Assembly: GCF_002879885.1 (NCBI RefSeq)
Contig: NZ_PNYA01000012.1
Location: 1 to 64,000 of the forward strand
From: Trinickia dabaoshanensis
GTDB lineage: Bacteria; Pseudomonadota; Gammaproteobacteria; Burkholderiales; Burkholderiaceae
DNA length: 64,000 nucleotides
Direction of reading: 5' to 3'
Below the pieces are notes generated by a model. It ran no database searches, was not told the DNA's origin, and saw nothing but the letters and a program-made list of their open reading frames with translations. Below, piece after piece: positions 25,942 to 35,548 of the stretch. How positions within the stretch are numbered: position 1 is the first letter of the stretch; each line of letters starts with the position of its first letter. The translations under genes were made by a program, and so were the position numbers.

Positions 25942-27078
25942 TTAGAACTTGTGACGGATGCCGACGCGGCCGAGCACTTGGTTCGACGTCGTGCTGGCAC
26001 CGCCGAGGACGCCAGCGTAGATGTCGGCGCCCACACCGGCCTTCATCGAGTGGCTCCACACGCCCATTGCATAGACGTCGGTGCGCTTCGACAGACGGTA
26101 GTCGGCGATCAGGTTGAATTGGCCGTACTTCGGCTTCAGTTTATCCCCGGCGGCATTAGTCGTAATGGCATCGACCTTGCCCGTGGTGAACGTGTAGCCG
26201 GCGCCCAACGTCGTAGCCGGCGTCAGGCTGTAATTACCCCATGCTTCGAAGCTATCGAAGCGGGTCGTTTGACCTGCGGCGAGTGCGTCGTTGAAACGAA
26301 CGTCCGAGACGTTGAGACCGAACTGAGCCGGGCCGAATTGGTACGTTGCACCACCGCTGATCGACTGCATGTTGCGCGGCGTACCGACGAAGTTCCAGAT
26401 CCCGCCGGAGCCGAAGTTTGCGTCGTTGCCGACCGTACCCGACGAAACGCCCGGGTTCTTCGCCAGGAAGTAGCCAGCACCGATGTACAGCGGACCGCCC
26501 GAGTAGTTCAAGCCAGCGCCGATCGTGCTTTGCGCGCCGAACGAACCAGCCACGCCGCCGAAGCCGTAGAACAACTCGCCTTGAACGCCACCGAAGCGCG
26601 GCGAAACGTACTTGACCGCATTGTTCACGCGGAAGCCGTTATCCGTATTGTCGATGTCGCCCGGGTGCGAGAACAGAGCGCCCCATTGGCCGTTGAACGT
26701 CGTCGGTTGCGCATTGTCGACCACCGGGTCGTATTGACGGCCGAGGGTCAGCGTACCGAATTGGTTGTTCGTCAGACCGACGTAAGCTTGACGGCCGAAT
26801 TCACGACCGCCTTGGCCGAGGTTGCCGTTTGCGACGTTGAAGCCGTTTTCCAATTGGAAGATCGCCTTCGTGCCGCCGCCCAGATCTTCAGAACCCTTCA
26901 GGCCCCAACGGCTGCCTTGCACGATGCCGCTGGCCATGGCCCACTTGCTGGCGCCGCCGGCGTTGTTCACGTAGTTGATACCCACGTCGATCACGCCGTA
27001 CAGCGTGACGCTGCTTTGTGCAAACGCCGGTGCCGTGAAGGCGCCCAACACAGCCAGTGCGAGAAGCGATTTTTTCAT
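25942..27078 (-). CDS. Gram-negative outer-membrane porin (OmpC-type)
   Basis: 378 residues from the ATG at 27078. The signal peptide is MKKSLLALAVLGAFTAPAFA, and the mature protein begins QSSVTLYGVIDVGINY, the standard start of Burkholderia trimeric porins. The body is rich in alternating beta strands and Gly/Asn loops (RQAYVGLTNNQFGTLTLGRQYDP matches the family), ending VLGRVGIRHKF with the terminal Phe needed for outer-membrane assembly. Diffusion channel for small hydrophilic solutes. Single-gene unit with its own terminator. Confidence 0.96.
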   Translation of the reverse strand: MKKSLLALAVLGAFTAPAFAQSSVTLYGVIDVGINYVNNAGGASKWAMASGIVQGSRWGLKGSEDLGGGTKAIFQLENGFNVANGNLGQGGREFGRQAYVGLTNNQFGTLTLGRQYDPVVDNAQPTTFNGQWGALFSHPGDIDNTDNGFRVNNAVKYVSPRFGGVQGELFYGFGGVAGSFGAQSTIGAGLNYSGGPLYIGAGYFLAKNPGVSSGTVGNDANFGSGGIWNFVGTPRNMQSISGGATYQFGPAQFGLNVSDVRFNDALAAGQTTRFDSFEAWGNYSLTPATTLGAGYTFTTGKVDAITTNAAGDKLKPKYGQFNLIADYRLSKRTDVYAMGVWSHSMKAGVGADIYAGVLGGASTTSNQVLGRVGIRHKF

Positions 27079-27117
27079 CAAATAGGTCTCCGAGACGTTG
27101 AGTTGCAGTGTGAGCAA

Positions 27118-27539
27118 CCCGGATTAGGTAATTCGTTGCCGCGGACTTTGCCGCCTCTTGGGCAGTTCGCGCCGCAGCGGGGTCCAGGCAGTCGAGGCGA
27201 TACTAGGCATCTAACCCCCGTACCCTTATTAGTAGAAACACTAGTTGCCGCCGATTATTGCGAATTTTGGAACGCAGTAATTCGAGGGCTGGCGCCTGCT
27301 GTCCCTTGACAGACAAGGGAAGGAGTGAAAGTGGTTGCTTAATAGTGTGTGCAAGGTGTTGCGCGCATGCGACACCCGTCAGATCCCGATTGTTGCGAAT
27401 ACGTTGAAGAAAAATCGACGTTTTGTCGGGGCCTGGGCCGGCTGTCTCGTTGCAGTGGGCCCGGGCCGAAGCGATGGTCCGCCTCAACCTATTCGTATGA
27501 ACATTGATCCGTGCTTGGGTTTTCCATGCTCCGAGCATG
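27118..27539. other. Porin upstream region
   Basis: No gene is seen in these 420 bases. An inverted repeat of 7-bp arms (TCCCTTG 27302-27308, CAAGGGA 27314-27320) lies about 230 bases before the porin start. The stretch should carry the porin promoter, but no convincing -35/-10 pair was recognised. Confidence 0.4.
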
Positions 27540-27573
27540 AAAAAACCCGCGGCGCTTGGGGCGGCCGCGGGTT
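27540..27573 (-). terminator. Intrinsic terminator of the zwf-pgl-glk unit
   Basis: Ten-base arms (AACCCGCGGC 27544-27553; GCCGCGGGTT 27564-27573). On the minus strand six T residues follow. It lies about 50 bases behind the glk/hexR stop codon. Confidence 0.88.
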
Positions 27574-27624
27574 CGTTTGGACTGCTAACAGTCGCGCCGA
27601 GCGATGCCGGCGTACTCGCCGGCG

Positions 27625-29547
27625 TCAATCGGCCGCGGAAGAGGCGGCTCCGTGACTGAGCCAATCGAGCACGGCCGAGGCGTCGTCCGTGCCGACGCTG
27701 CGTGCCGTCGCCACCGCCTGCGTCATCTCGCCCGTCGGCTCGGCGCGGCGGATCGCCACCCCGACGGCCAAAATGTCGATCATCACGAGGTGCAAGATGC
27801 GCGAAATCATCGAAAGCTGCGATTCGCGGATCTCGATGTGGTCGGTTTCGAGCGCGACCGTGGCGCGCTTGGCAAGCGGGGTATTGCTCGACGTGATGGC
27901 GATCACCTGCGCGCCGGCTTGCATTGCGACGTCGAGCACGCGCAGCAACTCGGGGGCGCGGCCCGACTTCGATACCGCGACGATCACGTCGCCCTTGCCG
28001 AGCAGCGCGGCCGACGCGGCTTGCATATAGAGATCGCCATAAGCGATCGTCGGGATCCCGAAGCGGAAGAACTTGTAGTGCGCGTCTTGCGCGACGATGT
28101 TCGAATTGCCGAGTCCGTAGAACTCGATCCGGCGCGCGCCGTTGAGCAACTCGATCGCGCGCTCGACATGCTCGAAGTTCAGATGCTCGCGCAGCTGCAA
28201 AATCGCCGAGACCGTATTGTCGAGCACCTTCGCGCCGAAATCGGTGGCCGTGTCGCCCAAATGCACTTGGCTATGGCTAACCGGGATCGTGCCCGTCAGA
28301 CCCGTCGCGAGTTTCAGCTTGAAGTCGGAGAGGCCTTGGCAGCCGAGGGAGCGGCAAAAGCGGATGACCGTGGGCTGGCTGACGTCGGCCTTGCGCGCGA
28401 TATCGACGATCGGATCGCTGATGATCGAGCGCGGATGATTGAGCGCGAGATCGGCCACGCGGCGCTCGGCCGGGGTCAGCGCGTCGCGCATCTGCCGAAT
28501 TCGCTCGAACACGGCCGACGAGCCGCCGCCGGCACGATTCGATAGCTGTTCGGCCAAGATCGCCGACACGCCGAGAAACGCCGGGTATTCGGCTGTAATG
28601 ACATAGGTCGGCACATTGGCCAGATACGTCTCGAAGCGGCCCTTCGCTTCGAAACGCTGGCGGAACGAGGAGCGCGTGAAGAGCTCGCCGAGCTTGAGCA
28701 CCACGCCGCCGCCGATGTAGATGCCGCCCAGCGCACCGAGCGTGACCGCGAGGTTACCGGCGAACGTACCCAAAATCCCACAGAAGCAATCGACGGCTTC
28801 GAGCGCAAGGGCATCGCCCGCATGCGCCCGTTCGACGACATAGGCCGGATCGACCGTCGCCGCCAAACGCTTCTTGTCGCGAGCGGCCAGCGCGCGATAG
28901 ATGAGCTCGATGCCGGGGCCCGCCGCGACACGCTCGAACGAGACGTGCGGCCACTTCTTGCGCGCGTATTGCAAGACGAGGTCCTCGCGCTCGTCCATCG
29001 GCGAGAACGTGGCGTGACCACCCTCGCTGCCCAGCGCGATCCAACGATCGTCGGCCGGGATCAGGCCCGAGACGCCGAGGCCGGTGCCGGGGCCGAGCAG
29101 CCCGATCACGCTGTTTTGCCGGCGGGCGCCGCCGCCGACTTGCATCCGTTGAGCGTCGGTGAGCCCGGGCAGCGCCATCGCGAGCGCCGTGAAATCGTTG
29201 ACGACGAGTAGGGTGTCGAAGCCGAGCGCGCGCCGGGTCGCCTCGATCGAGAACGCCCACTTGAAGTTGGTCATGCTGACCTGGTCGCCGTCGACCGGGT
29301 TCGCGATTGCGATCGCCGCGTGATTGACGTGTCCGATCTTCGTGTCTTTCAGGTACTTCTTGAGCACGTCTTCGATCGTCGGATAGTCGGCGCACGGGTA
29401 GACGCGGATCTGAGTGATTTCCCCGGGTTCGGTCTCGAGCGCGAAGCGCGCATTGGTGCCGCCGATGTCGGCGAGCAGCCGCGGACCGTCGGCGTGCTGG
29501 CGTGCGCCGGGTACCGAATGAGCTTTATTTTGCAGACCAGTAGACAT
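27625..29547 (-). CDS. glk: Bifunctional glucokinase / RpiR-HexR-type transcriptional regulator
   Basis: 640 residues, two genes' worth. Residues about 20-340 are glucokinase ([15 protein letters not shown] phosphate-binding motif, [40 protein letters not shown]). Residues about 350-620 are a HexR/RpiR regulator: a helix-turn-helix ([25 protein letters not shown]) and a SIS sugar-phosphate domain ([19 protein letters not shown]...[17 protein letters not shown]). The kinase half makes glucose 6-phosphate. The regulator half probably senses 2-keto-3-deoxy-6-phosphogluconate, as HexR does. This fusion is characteristic of Burkholderiaceae. It overlaps pgl by 23 bases. Confidence 0.95.
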   Translation of the reverse strand: MSTGLQNKAHSVPGARQHADGPRLLADIGGTNARFALETEPGEITQIRVYPCADYPTIEDVLKKYLKDTKIGHVNHAAIAIANPVDGDQVSMTNFKWAFSIEATRRALGFDTLLVVNDFTALAMALPGLTDAQRMQVGGGARRQNSVIGLLGPGTGLGVSGLIPADDRWIALGSEGGHATFSPMDEREDLVLQYARKKWPHVSFERVAAGPGIELIYRALAARDKKRLAATVDPAYVVERAHAGDALALEAVDCFCGILGTFAGNLAVTLGALGGIYIGGGVVLKLGELFTRSSFRQRFEAKGRFETYLANVPTYVITAEYPAFLGVSAILAEQLSNRAGGGSSAVFERIRQMRDALTPAERRVADLALNHPRSIISDPIVDIARKADVSQPTVIRFCRSLGCQGLSDFKLKLATGLTGTIPVSHSQVHLGDTATDFGAKVLDNTVSAILQLREHLNFEHVERAIELLNGARRIEFYGLGNSNIVAQDAHYKFFRFGIPTIAYGDLYMQAASAALLGKGDVIVAVSKSGRAPELLRVLDVAMQAGAQVIAITSSNTPLAKRATVALETDHIEIRESQLSMISRILHLVMIDILAVGVAIRRAEPTGEMTQAVATARSVGTDDASAVLDWLSHGAASSAAD

Positions 29548-30217
29548 CGAGTCTGACTCCCTTGTCGTTTGCCAGCTTCGAGATGGCGTTTTCTTGCGGC
29601 GCCGAGGCGGCCGCTTTAAGAATGTCGAGCTTGCGTTCGCCCGAGATCAAAAGGAACAGCCGATCGATACCCTTCAGCGCGGACATCGATAGGCTGACAC
29701 GTGCGTGTGGGGCCGCGCCGGGATGGACGCCGACGTAACGATCGGCCGTTCCGAGCGCGTGTGCCCACTCGCCGGCCGGGGCATCGGCGAAGAGCGACGC
29801 CGTATGGCCGTCTTCGCCCATGCCCAGCACGGCGACGTCGGGGAGTGCGTAGGATGGATCGGCGTTGAGCGCGGCGATGCGTGTTTCGAGCGACACCGAC
29901 ACGTCGACGAGCGGCGCGAAGCGCGCGGCCGCCGCGCCGTGCGTGAGCAACGTTTCGCGTACGAGGCGCGCGTTGCTCGCGTTGTCGGTTTCGGGCACCC
30001 AGCGGTCGTCGACGAGCGTCACGTCGACACGCGCCCACTCGAGCGGCTCGAGCGCGAGCGCCTCGAAAAACGGGCGCGGACTCGTGCCGCCGGAAACGGC
30101 GAGCGTGGCGCGCGCCCCGAGGGCCGTGGCAAGCGATGCGCCGAGCGCGCCGCTCACCGCCTTGGCCAGCGCGCCGGCTTGAGCGCGCGGGTCGTCAAAA
30201 GCGTGAAGCTCGATCAC
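29525..30217 (-). CDS. pgl: 6-phosphogluconolactonase
   Basis: 230 residues, NagB/RpiA fold. Characteristic segments are [40 protein letters not shown] and [20 protein letters not shown]. It hydrolyses 6-phosphoglucono-lactone, the Zwf product, to 6-phosphogluconate. It lies between zwf and glk/hexR in the same direction; the zwf gap is 82 bases, and glk overlaps its end. Confidence 0.96.
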   Translation of the reverse strand: MIELHAFDDPRAQAGALAKAVSGALGASLATALGARATLAVSGGTSPRPFFEALALEPLEWARVDVTLVDDRWVPETDNASNARLVRETLLTHGAAAARFAPLVDVSVSLETRIAALNADPSYALPDVAVLGMGEDGHTASLFADAPAGEWAHALGTADRYVGVHPGAAPHARVSLSMSALKGIDRLFLLISGERKLDILKAAASAPQENAISKLANDKGVRLDVYWSAK

Positions 30218-30299
30218 TTCTCCTCCAGACTACTTTTTGTATGTTCACCATCGCCGGCAGCGCCGTGGCGTTGCCTCGCCGATTGTTTGAACCAACCGT

Positions 30300-31760
30300 T
30301 TAGTTCTCTTCCTCGAGCCAGCAGGTGCCGTGTTGCGCGAGCATGGCGCTGGCGGCCGCGGGGCCCCAAGTGCCTGCCGCATAGGGCTTCGGCGGCTTGT
30401 TCGATGCGGCCCATTCGTTGAGGATCGGTTCGACCCAGCGCCAAGCGGCCTCTTGCTCGTCGCGCCGCACGAAGAGAGCGAGGCGTCCGTTGATCACGTC
30501 GAGCAGCAGGCGCTGATACGCCTCCATCTGACCTTCCTTGAAGAACTGATCGAACGCGAGATCCAGGTGCACGCTCGACAGATTCATCCCTTCGCCCGGT
30601 TGCTTGGCGAGGCAGTACAAGCGAATCGATTCGTTCGGCTGCAAGCGGATCACGAGCCGGTTCGCGCCCGGCCGCAGCGCAGGCGCGCCGAGCGCCGAAT
30701 GCGGCACCGGCCGGAAATTGACGACGATTTCGGCGACGCGCTCGGCTAGACGCTTACCGGTGCGCAGGAAGAAGGGAACGCCGGCCCAACGCCAGTTCTC
30801 GATCTCGACCTTCAATGCGACGAACGTTTCGGTGGCGCTTTGCGGCTTTACGCCGTGTTCGGTCGCGTAGGCCGGCACCGAGGTGCCCTTGATGACGCCC
30901 GAATGATATTGGCCGCGCACGGCGATCTTCGAGATGTCGCGCGTATCGATCGGCTTGAGCGCGCGCAGCACGCGCAGCTTTTCGTCGCGGACCGAATCGG
31001 AATCCATCGAATGGGGCGGCTCCATCGCGACGATCGACAACAACTGCAACAGGTGATTTTGCACCATGTCGCGCAGCGCGCCCGTGTTGTCGTAGAAGTC
31101 GCCGCGTGCCTCGACGCCGAGTTCCTCGGCGATCGTAATTTGAATGCTCTCGACCCATTCGCGGCGCCACAGCGGTTCGAACAGCGCATTGCCGAAACGA
31201 AGCGCGAGCAGATTCTGCACCGGCTCTTTACCGAGGTAGTGGTCGATCCGGTAGATCTGCTCTTCGGCGAAGATCTCGCCCACCGCGTCGTTGATCGCGT
31301 TCGAGGAACGCAGATCGTAGCCGAGCGGCTTCTCGAGCACGATCCGCGCGTTCTCGTTCAGTCCCACCGAGGCCAGTGCGCGGCAAATCGGCACGAAGAG
31401 AGACGGCCCCGTGGCCAGATAGAACACGCGCGTGCCGGCGTGGCCGTCGAGCGCGTCGCGCAGCAGCGCGAAATCCTCGGGCTTGCCCAGATCGAGCTTG
31501 ACGTAGGCGATCCGCTCCAAAAAGCGCTGCCAGACGCTTTCGTCGAGGCCGCCCTTCGAGACGTAGGTCTTGACGTTGCTATTGACCCATTCGATGTAGC
31601 CGTCACGATCCGCCGCGTGGCGGGCGACGGCAACGATCTTGCCGTGCTCGGACAGCATGCCCGCGCGGTGGGCCTCGTACAGCGCCGGAAGGATCTTTCG
31701 CATCGACAGATCGCCAGTCCCGCCGAAGAGAACGAAAGTGAAGCCTGAGTCGATTTGCAT
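30300..31760 (-). CDS. zwf: Glucose-6-phosphate 1-dehydrogenase
   Basis: 486 residues from the ATG at 31760 (MQIDSGFTFVLFGGTGDLSMRKILPALY); frames further upstream add non-family residues. The NADP-binding GGTGDL motif, the substrate/catalytic segment RIDHYLGKEPVQNLLALRFGN and IQITIAEELGVEARGDFYDNTGALRDM are all present. First enzyme of the Entner-Doudoroff and pentose phosphate routes. Upstream lies a palindrome matching the HexR site overlapping promoter-like elements. Confidence 0.97.
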   Translation of the reverse strand: MQIDSGFTFVLFGGTGDLSMRKILPALYEAHRAGMLSEHGKIVAVARHAADRDGYIEWVNSNVKTYVSKGGLDESVWQRFLERIAYVKLDLGKPEDFALLRDALDGHAGTRVFYLATGPSLFVPICRALASVGLNENARIVLEKPLGYDLRSSNAINDAVGEIFAEEQIYRIDHYLGKEPVQNLLALRFGNALFEPLWRREWVESIQITIAEELGVEARGDFYDNTGALRDMVQNHLLQLLSIVAMEPPHSMDSDSVRDEKLRVLRALKPIDTRDISKIAVRGQYHSGVIKGTSVPAYATEHGVKPQSATETFVALKVEIENWRWAGVPFFLRTGKRLAERVAEIVVNFRPVPHSALGAPALRPGANRLVIRLQPNESIRLYCLAKQPGEGMNLSSVHLDLAFDQFFKEGQMEAYQRLLLDVINGRLALFVRRDEQEAAWRWVEPILNEWAASNKPPKPYAAGTWGPAAASAMLAQHGTCWLEEEN

Positions 31761-31864
31761 GAGTCTTGAACCGAAGTCTAAGGGTTGCGGGGCGCGATTC
31801 GAGGAACGGCTGGGCTGGTTGGCTGCTCGAAGTTGCGACGTCTTGTAGCGCGATAAAAATAATT

Positions 31865-31893
31865 TTGACACTGAATTGTAGTTTAACTACAAT
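31865..31893 (+). promoter_or_regulatory. Sigma-70 promoter for the glucose ABC operon
   Basis: TTGACA (31865-31870), a 17-base spacer and TACAAT (31888-31893): nearly consensus and reading toward the binding-protein gene at 32286. The -10 lies within the HexR-like palindrome, so bound repressor would block it. The implied leader is close to 385 bases. Confidence 0.75.
31875..31893. promoter_or_regulatory. 19-bp perfect palindrome, HexR operator
   Basis: ATTGTAGTT-T-AACTACAAT: nine-base perfect arms around 31884. The core TGTAGTTTAACTACA fits the HexR binding pattern known from proteobacteria (TGTA-RTT-W-AAY-TACA). It lies between zwf and the ABC operon, and the HexR-like domain is encoded two genes away, fused to glucokinase. 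Confidence 0.85.
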
Positions 31894-31902
31894 CCAAATC
31901 AA
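31875..31902 (-). promoter_or_regulatory. Sigma-70 promoter candidate for zwf
   Basis: On the minus strand, TTGATT (31902-31897), a 16-base spacer and TACAAT (31880-31875). The same palindrome that supplies the plus-strand -10 supplies this one, so the two divergent promoters overlap and should be mutually exclusive. It lies about 115 bases before the zwf start. Confidence 0.6.
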
Positions 31903-32285
31903 GAGGTAACGTTGATCGAATGCAAAAACCTTGCGCCGAACGGGTTCGGCGGGAAGGTTGCAGGCGGCGATCGACGGCAGCGCGCCGCGTGTCCCCATTC
32001 GTTTGTATCGCGCGTGCATGTTAGCAGCGCGGTTTGCATGGCGCTGCCTCCCCGAGTTCGATCCGCGCGACGCGGGCGAGCCGAATCAAAAGAGGAGACA
32101 GTCCAAGCTTGGAAGCACGCATTTCCTGACGATCCTTCGCGGCCGCTCGGCGCTGCCGGCACGTACGTGCCCGAGTCGCGGCGCGGTCACATCCAGTGTT
32201 GTTGTGTTGCACCCAACCACCGTTCCCCGGCCATAAGAAGAGGGGAGCACTCGTTACTTGGTCAGTAGTCTGGAGGAGATAAAGA
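31903..32285 (+). other. Leader region of the ABC operon
   Basis: 383 bases with no convincing gene. It ends in a strong ribosome binding site (GGAGGAGAT, just before the ATG at 32286). If the promoter at 31865 is used, all of this is 5' untranslated RNA. No known riboswitch was recognised. Confidence 0.45.
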
Positions 32286-33539
32286 ATGAAAGTTCGCGCG
32301 ATCATGGCTGCGCTGTGCGCCACGGGGCTGATGCTGGGCGTGTCGGCGGCTCAGGCGGGTGAATCCGTCGAAGTGCTGCACTGGTGGACCTCGGGCGGTG
32401 AATCGAAGGCCATCGGCGTCCTGAAGGACGACATGACGAAGCAAGGCTATACGTGGAAGGACTTCGCGGTTGCGGGCGGTGCGGGTGCGGCGGCCATGAC
32501 TGCATTGAAGACGCAGGTGATCTCGGGCAATGCGCCGAGCGCCGCGCAGATCAAGGGCCCGCTGATCAAGGAATGGGCGGACCAAGACGTTCTCGTGAAT
32601 ATCGATTCCGTCGCGAAGGAACAAGACTGGAAGAAGAACCTGCCGCCGCAGATCGACAAGATCATGCAAGCCGACGGCCACTACGTCGCGGCGCCGTTCT
32701 CGGTGCACCGCGTGAACTGGCTGTACATCAACAAGGCCGCGCTCGATAAGGCCGGCGGCAAGGTGCCGACGAACTGGGACGAGTTTTTCAAACTGGCCGA
32801 CAAGATGAAGGCGGACGGCATCATGCCGATCGCGATGGGCGGCCAGCCGTGGCAAGACTTCACGGTGTGGGAAGACGTGGTGCTCTCGCAAGGTCCCGCT
32901 TTCTATAAGAAGGCGATCGTCGATCTCGACCAAAAGACGCTGACCTCGCCGCAGATGGTCCAAGTGTTCGACACGGTCCGCAAGCTCACGACGTACTTCG
33001 ATAGCGCACGTACGGGCCGCGATTGGAACCTGGCAACGGCCATGGTCATCAACGGCAAGGCCGGTATGCAGTTCATGGGCGACTGGGCGAAGGGCGAGTT
33101 CGCGAACGCGAACAAGAAGGCCGGCACGGATTACGTCTGCGCGCCGGTGCCGGGTACGGACAAGGCCTATACGTTCAACGTCGATTCGTTCGTGTTCTTC
33201 CAGCAGAAGGGCCAGAAGGCGGCAACGCCGGGCCAGATCGCGCTCGCCAAGACGATCATGAGTCCCGACTTCCAAAAGCAATTCAGCCTCTACAAGGGCT
33301 CGATCCCGGTTCGTCTGGGCGTCGATATGAGCAGCTTCGACGATTGCGCGAAGAAGTCGTACGCGGATGAGCAAACCGCGATCAAGGCCGGCGGTTACGT
33401 GCCGTCGCTGGCGCACGGCATGGCTCAAGGCGATGCCACGGCCGGCGCGATGAGCGACGTCGTGACGAAGTTCATGAACTCGAAGGAATCGTCGCAAGAC
33501 GCAGTCGCCGCGCTCGCCAAGGCGGCAATGACGAAGTAA
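32286..33539 (+). CDS. Glucose-type ABC transporter periplasmic binding protein
   Basis: 417 residues. Signal peptide MKVRAIMAALCATGLMLGVSAAQA. The mature protein starts GESVEVLHWWTSGGESKAI, the signature of glucose/mannose family-1 binding proteins (GtsA-like), with IKGPLIKEWADQDVLVNID and APFSVHRVNWLYINK further on. The following genes encode two permeases and an ATPase. Position beside zwf-pgl-glk and a shared HexR-type operator argue for glucose as ligand. Confidence 0.92.
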   Translation: MKVRAIMAALCATGLMLGVSAAQAGESVEVLHWWTSGGESKAIGVLKDDMTKQGYTWKDFAVAGGAGAAAMTALKTQVISGNAPSAAQIKGPLIKEWADQDVLVNIDSVAKEQDWKKNLPPQIDKIMQADGHYVAAPFSVHRVNWLYINKAALDKAGGKVPTNWDEFFKLADKMKADGIMPIAMGGQPWQDFTVWEDVVLSQGPAFYKKAIVDLDQKTLTSPQMVQVFDTVRKLTTYFDSARTGRDWNLATAMVINGKAGMQFMGDWAKGEFANANKKAGTDYVCAPVPGTDKAYTFNVDSFVFFQQKGQKAATPGQIALAKTIMSPDFQKQFSLYKGSIPVRLGVDMSSFDDCAKKSYADEQTAIKAGGYVPSLAHGMAQGDATAGAMSDVVTKFMNSKESSQDAVAALAKAAMTK

Positions 33540-33658
33540 GCGTAGTTCCGGGGGTGGCCAGCGCTGCGCGAGGCCGCCCGCGTCACTCAAGCCGGCCACG
33601 CGCTTTCATCGCGTTTGGATCGTGCGCGGCCGGCGTGCAAGCACTCAGGAGTCGAGTA

Positions 33659-34600
33659 GTGGCTGCCTCTCTCAGCGGCAAAGGGAACAACGTGACGCAC
33701 GTACCCCACCGCACATCGTCTATTTCGGCGCTCGCCGACCGCTGGATCCCGAAGCTCGTGCTTTCGCCCAGCGTGGTGATCAGCCTTGTCTTTGTCTACG
33801 GCTTCATCCTGATTACCGGCTATCTGTCGCTGTCCAAGTCGCGGCTGATGCCCAACTACACGTTCGCGGGCTTCACGCGCTACGACGAGCTGTTTCAAAA
33901 CGACGTCTGGTGGACGTCGGCGAAGAACCTCGGCTGGTTCGGTATTCCGTTCATTGCGGTTTGTATCGGGCTCGGCCTGTTCCTGGCTATCTTGCTCGAC
34001 CAGAAGATCCGTAGCGAAGGCGCGTTGCGCGCCGTGTTCCTGTATCCGATGGCGCTGTCGTTCATCGTGACGGGCACGGCTTGGCAGTGGATTTTGAACC
34101 CGGCGCTCGGCCTTGAAAAAGTGCTGCACGACTGGGGCTGGACGAGCTTCTCGTTCACGTGGCTCGATGATCCGGACAAGGCCATTTTTTGTATCGTCAT
34201 CGCCGCCGTGTGGCAATCGACGGGCTTCGTCATGGCGCTGTTTCTCGCCGGCTTGCGCGGCGTCGATGCGGAAATTTTCAAGGCGGCCCAAGTGGACGGC
34301 GCGACGCTGCCCACGATCTACCGCAAGATCGTGATCCCGAGCATGCGTCCGGTGTTTTTCTCGGTGCTCTTGATCCTGTGCCACATCACGATCAAGACGT
34401 TCGATCTCGTCGTCGCGCTGACGGCCGGCGGCCCCGGTACGTCGTCGTCGTTGCCCGCGATGTTCATGTACACGTTCTCGTTCAACCGCGGCCAGCTCGG
34501 CGTGGGCGCCGCATCGTCGATGATGATGCTGGCCACCGTCGTTGCCGTACTCGTCCCGCTCATGTATTTGGAATCGAGGAGCACCCGCAATGCAGCCTAA
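33659..34600 (+). CDS. Sugar ABC transporter permease (MalF/UgpA type)
   Basis: 313 residues from a GTG at 33659, chosen because CAGGAG lies about 8 bases upstream; another GTG at 33692 is possible. About six membrane segments. The EAA loop is GVDAEIFKAAQVDGATLPTIYRKIVIPSMRP, which docks on the ATPase. It forms half of the glucose channel. The next gene starts 11 bases before its stop. Confidence 0.92.
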   Translation: MAASLSGKGNNVTHVPHRTSSISALADRWIPKLVLSPSVVISLVFVYGFILITGYLSLSKSRLMPNYTFAGFTRYDELFQNDVWWTSAKNLGWFGIPFIAVCIGLGLFLAILLDQKIRSEGALRAVFLYPMALSFIVTGTAWQWILNPALGLEKVLHDWGWTSFSFTWLDDPDKAIFCIVIAAVWQSTGFVMALFLAGLRGVDAEIFKAAQVDGATLPTIYRKIVIPSMRPVFFSVLLILCHITIKTFDLVVALTAGGPGTSSSLPAMFMYTFSFNRGQLGVGAASSMMMLATVVAVLVPLMYLESRSTRNAA

Positions 34601-35447
34601 GATGACGATTAGTCGAGCGTTCATTTACGCTGCGCTTGCGCTGTTCGCGCTGTATTTCCTGTTTCCGCTCTACGTGATGATGTCCACGTCGTTCAAGGAT
34701 CTCGATCAACTGCGCACGGGCAACCTGCTCACGCCTCCGTCGCACTGGACGTTCGCGCCGTGGGTGAAGGCGTGGAGCGAGGCCTGCACGGGCGTGCGTT
34801 GCGACGGTATGCGTCCGTTCTTCATGAACTCGGTGCGCATGGTCATCCCGGCCGTCTTGATTTCGTCGATCGTGGGCGCGTTCAACGGCTATGTGCTGAC
34901 CCACTGGCGTTTTCGCGGTGCCGACGCCGTGTTCACGATGTTGCTGGTCGGTTGCTTCATCCCGTTCCAAACGATCTTGCTGCCGATGGCGCGCATGCTC
35001 GGGGCGATCGGGATCTCGAACACGATCACGGGGCTCGTGGTGGTACACGTCGTCTACGGGATCGCATTCACGACGATGTTCTTCCGTAACTTCTACGTGA
35101 GCATTCCCGCGGAACTCGTAAAGGCCGCCCGTATCGACGGCGCCGGCTTCTTCATGATCTTCACGCGGATCTTGCTGCCCGTGTCGCTGCCGATCTTCAT
35201 GGTCTGCGTCATTTGGCAATTCACGCAGATTTGGAACGACTTCTTGTTCGGGATCGTGTTCTCGGGTGTCGATTCCATGCCGATCACGGTGGCGCTGAAC
35301 AACCTCGTGAATACGTCGACGGGCGTAAAGGAATACAACGTCGACATGGCCGCGGCCATCATCGCGGCTTTGCCGACGCTCCTCGTGTACGTGATCGCCG
35401 GCCGCTACTTCGTGCGCGGCCTGACGGCGGGCGCGGTGAAGGGCTGA
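34590..35447 (+). CDS. Sugar ABC transporter permease (MalG/UgpE type)
   Basis: 285 residues from the ATG at 34590 (GAGGAG upstream), overlapping the previous gene by 11 bases. Six membrane segments, with the MalG-type start YAALALFALYFLFPLYVMMSTSFK and EAA loop IPAELVKAARIDGAGFFMIFTRILLPVSLP. Second half of the import channel. Confidence 0.93.
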   Translation: MQPKMTISRAFIYAALALFALYFLFPLYVMMSTSFKDLDQLRTGNLLTPPSHWTFAPWVKAWSEACTGVRCDGMRPFFMNSVRMVIPAVLISSIVGAFNGYVLTHWRFRGADAVFTMLLVGCFIPFQTILLPMARMLGAIGISNTITGLVVVHVVYGIAFTTMFFRNFYVSIPAELVKAARIDGAGFFMIFTRILLPVSLPIFMVCVIWQFTQIWNDFLFGIVFSGVDSMPITVALNNLVNTSTGVKEYNVDMAAAIIAALPTLLVYVIAGRYFVRGLTAGAVKG

Positions 35448-35548
35448 TTGGACGTTTCGTTGCGCTGAGCGCGGCGCACAGCGCGTCGCGCAGCGCATAA
35501 AAGCGCATCGCATATATCGAAAGCAGAGCAGATTAAAGGATTTTCAGC

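Noticed and set aside
32262-33599. Long minus-strand open frame (about 445 codons) opposite the glucose-binding protein gene
   Set aside because: It is a mirror of a highly expressed GC-rich gene; its product is Arg/His-rich, without any family motif, and the plus strand encodes a clear binding protein.
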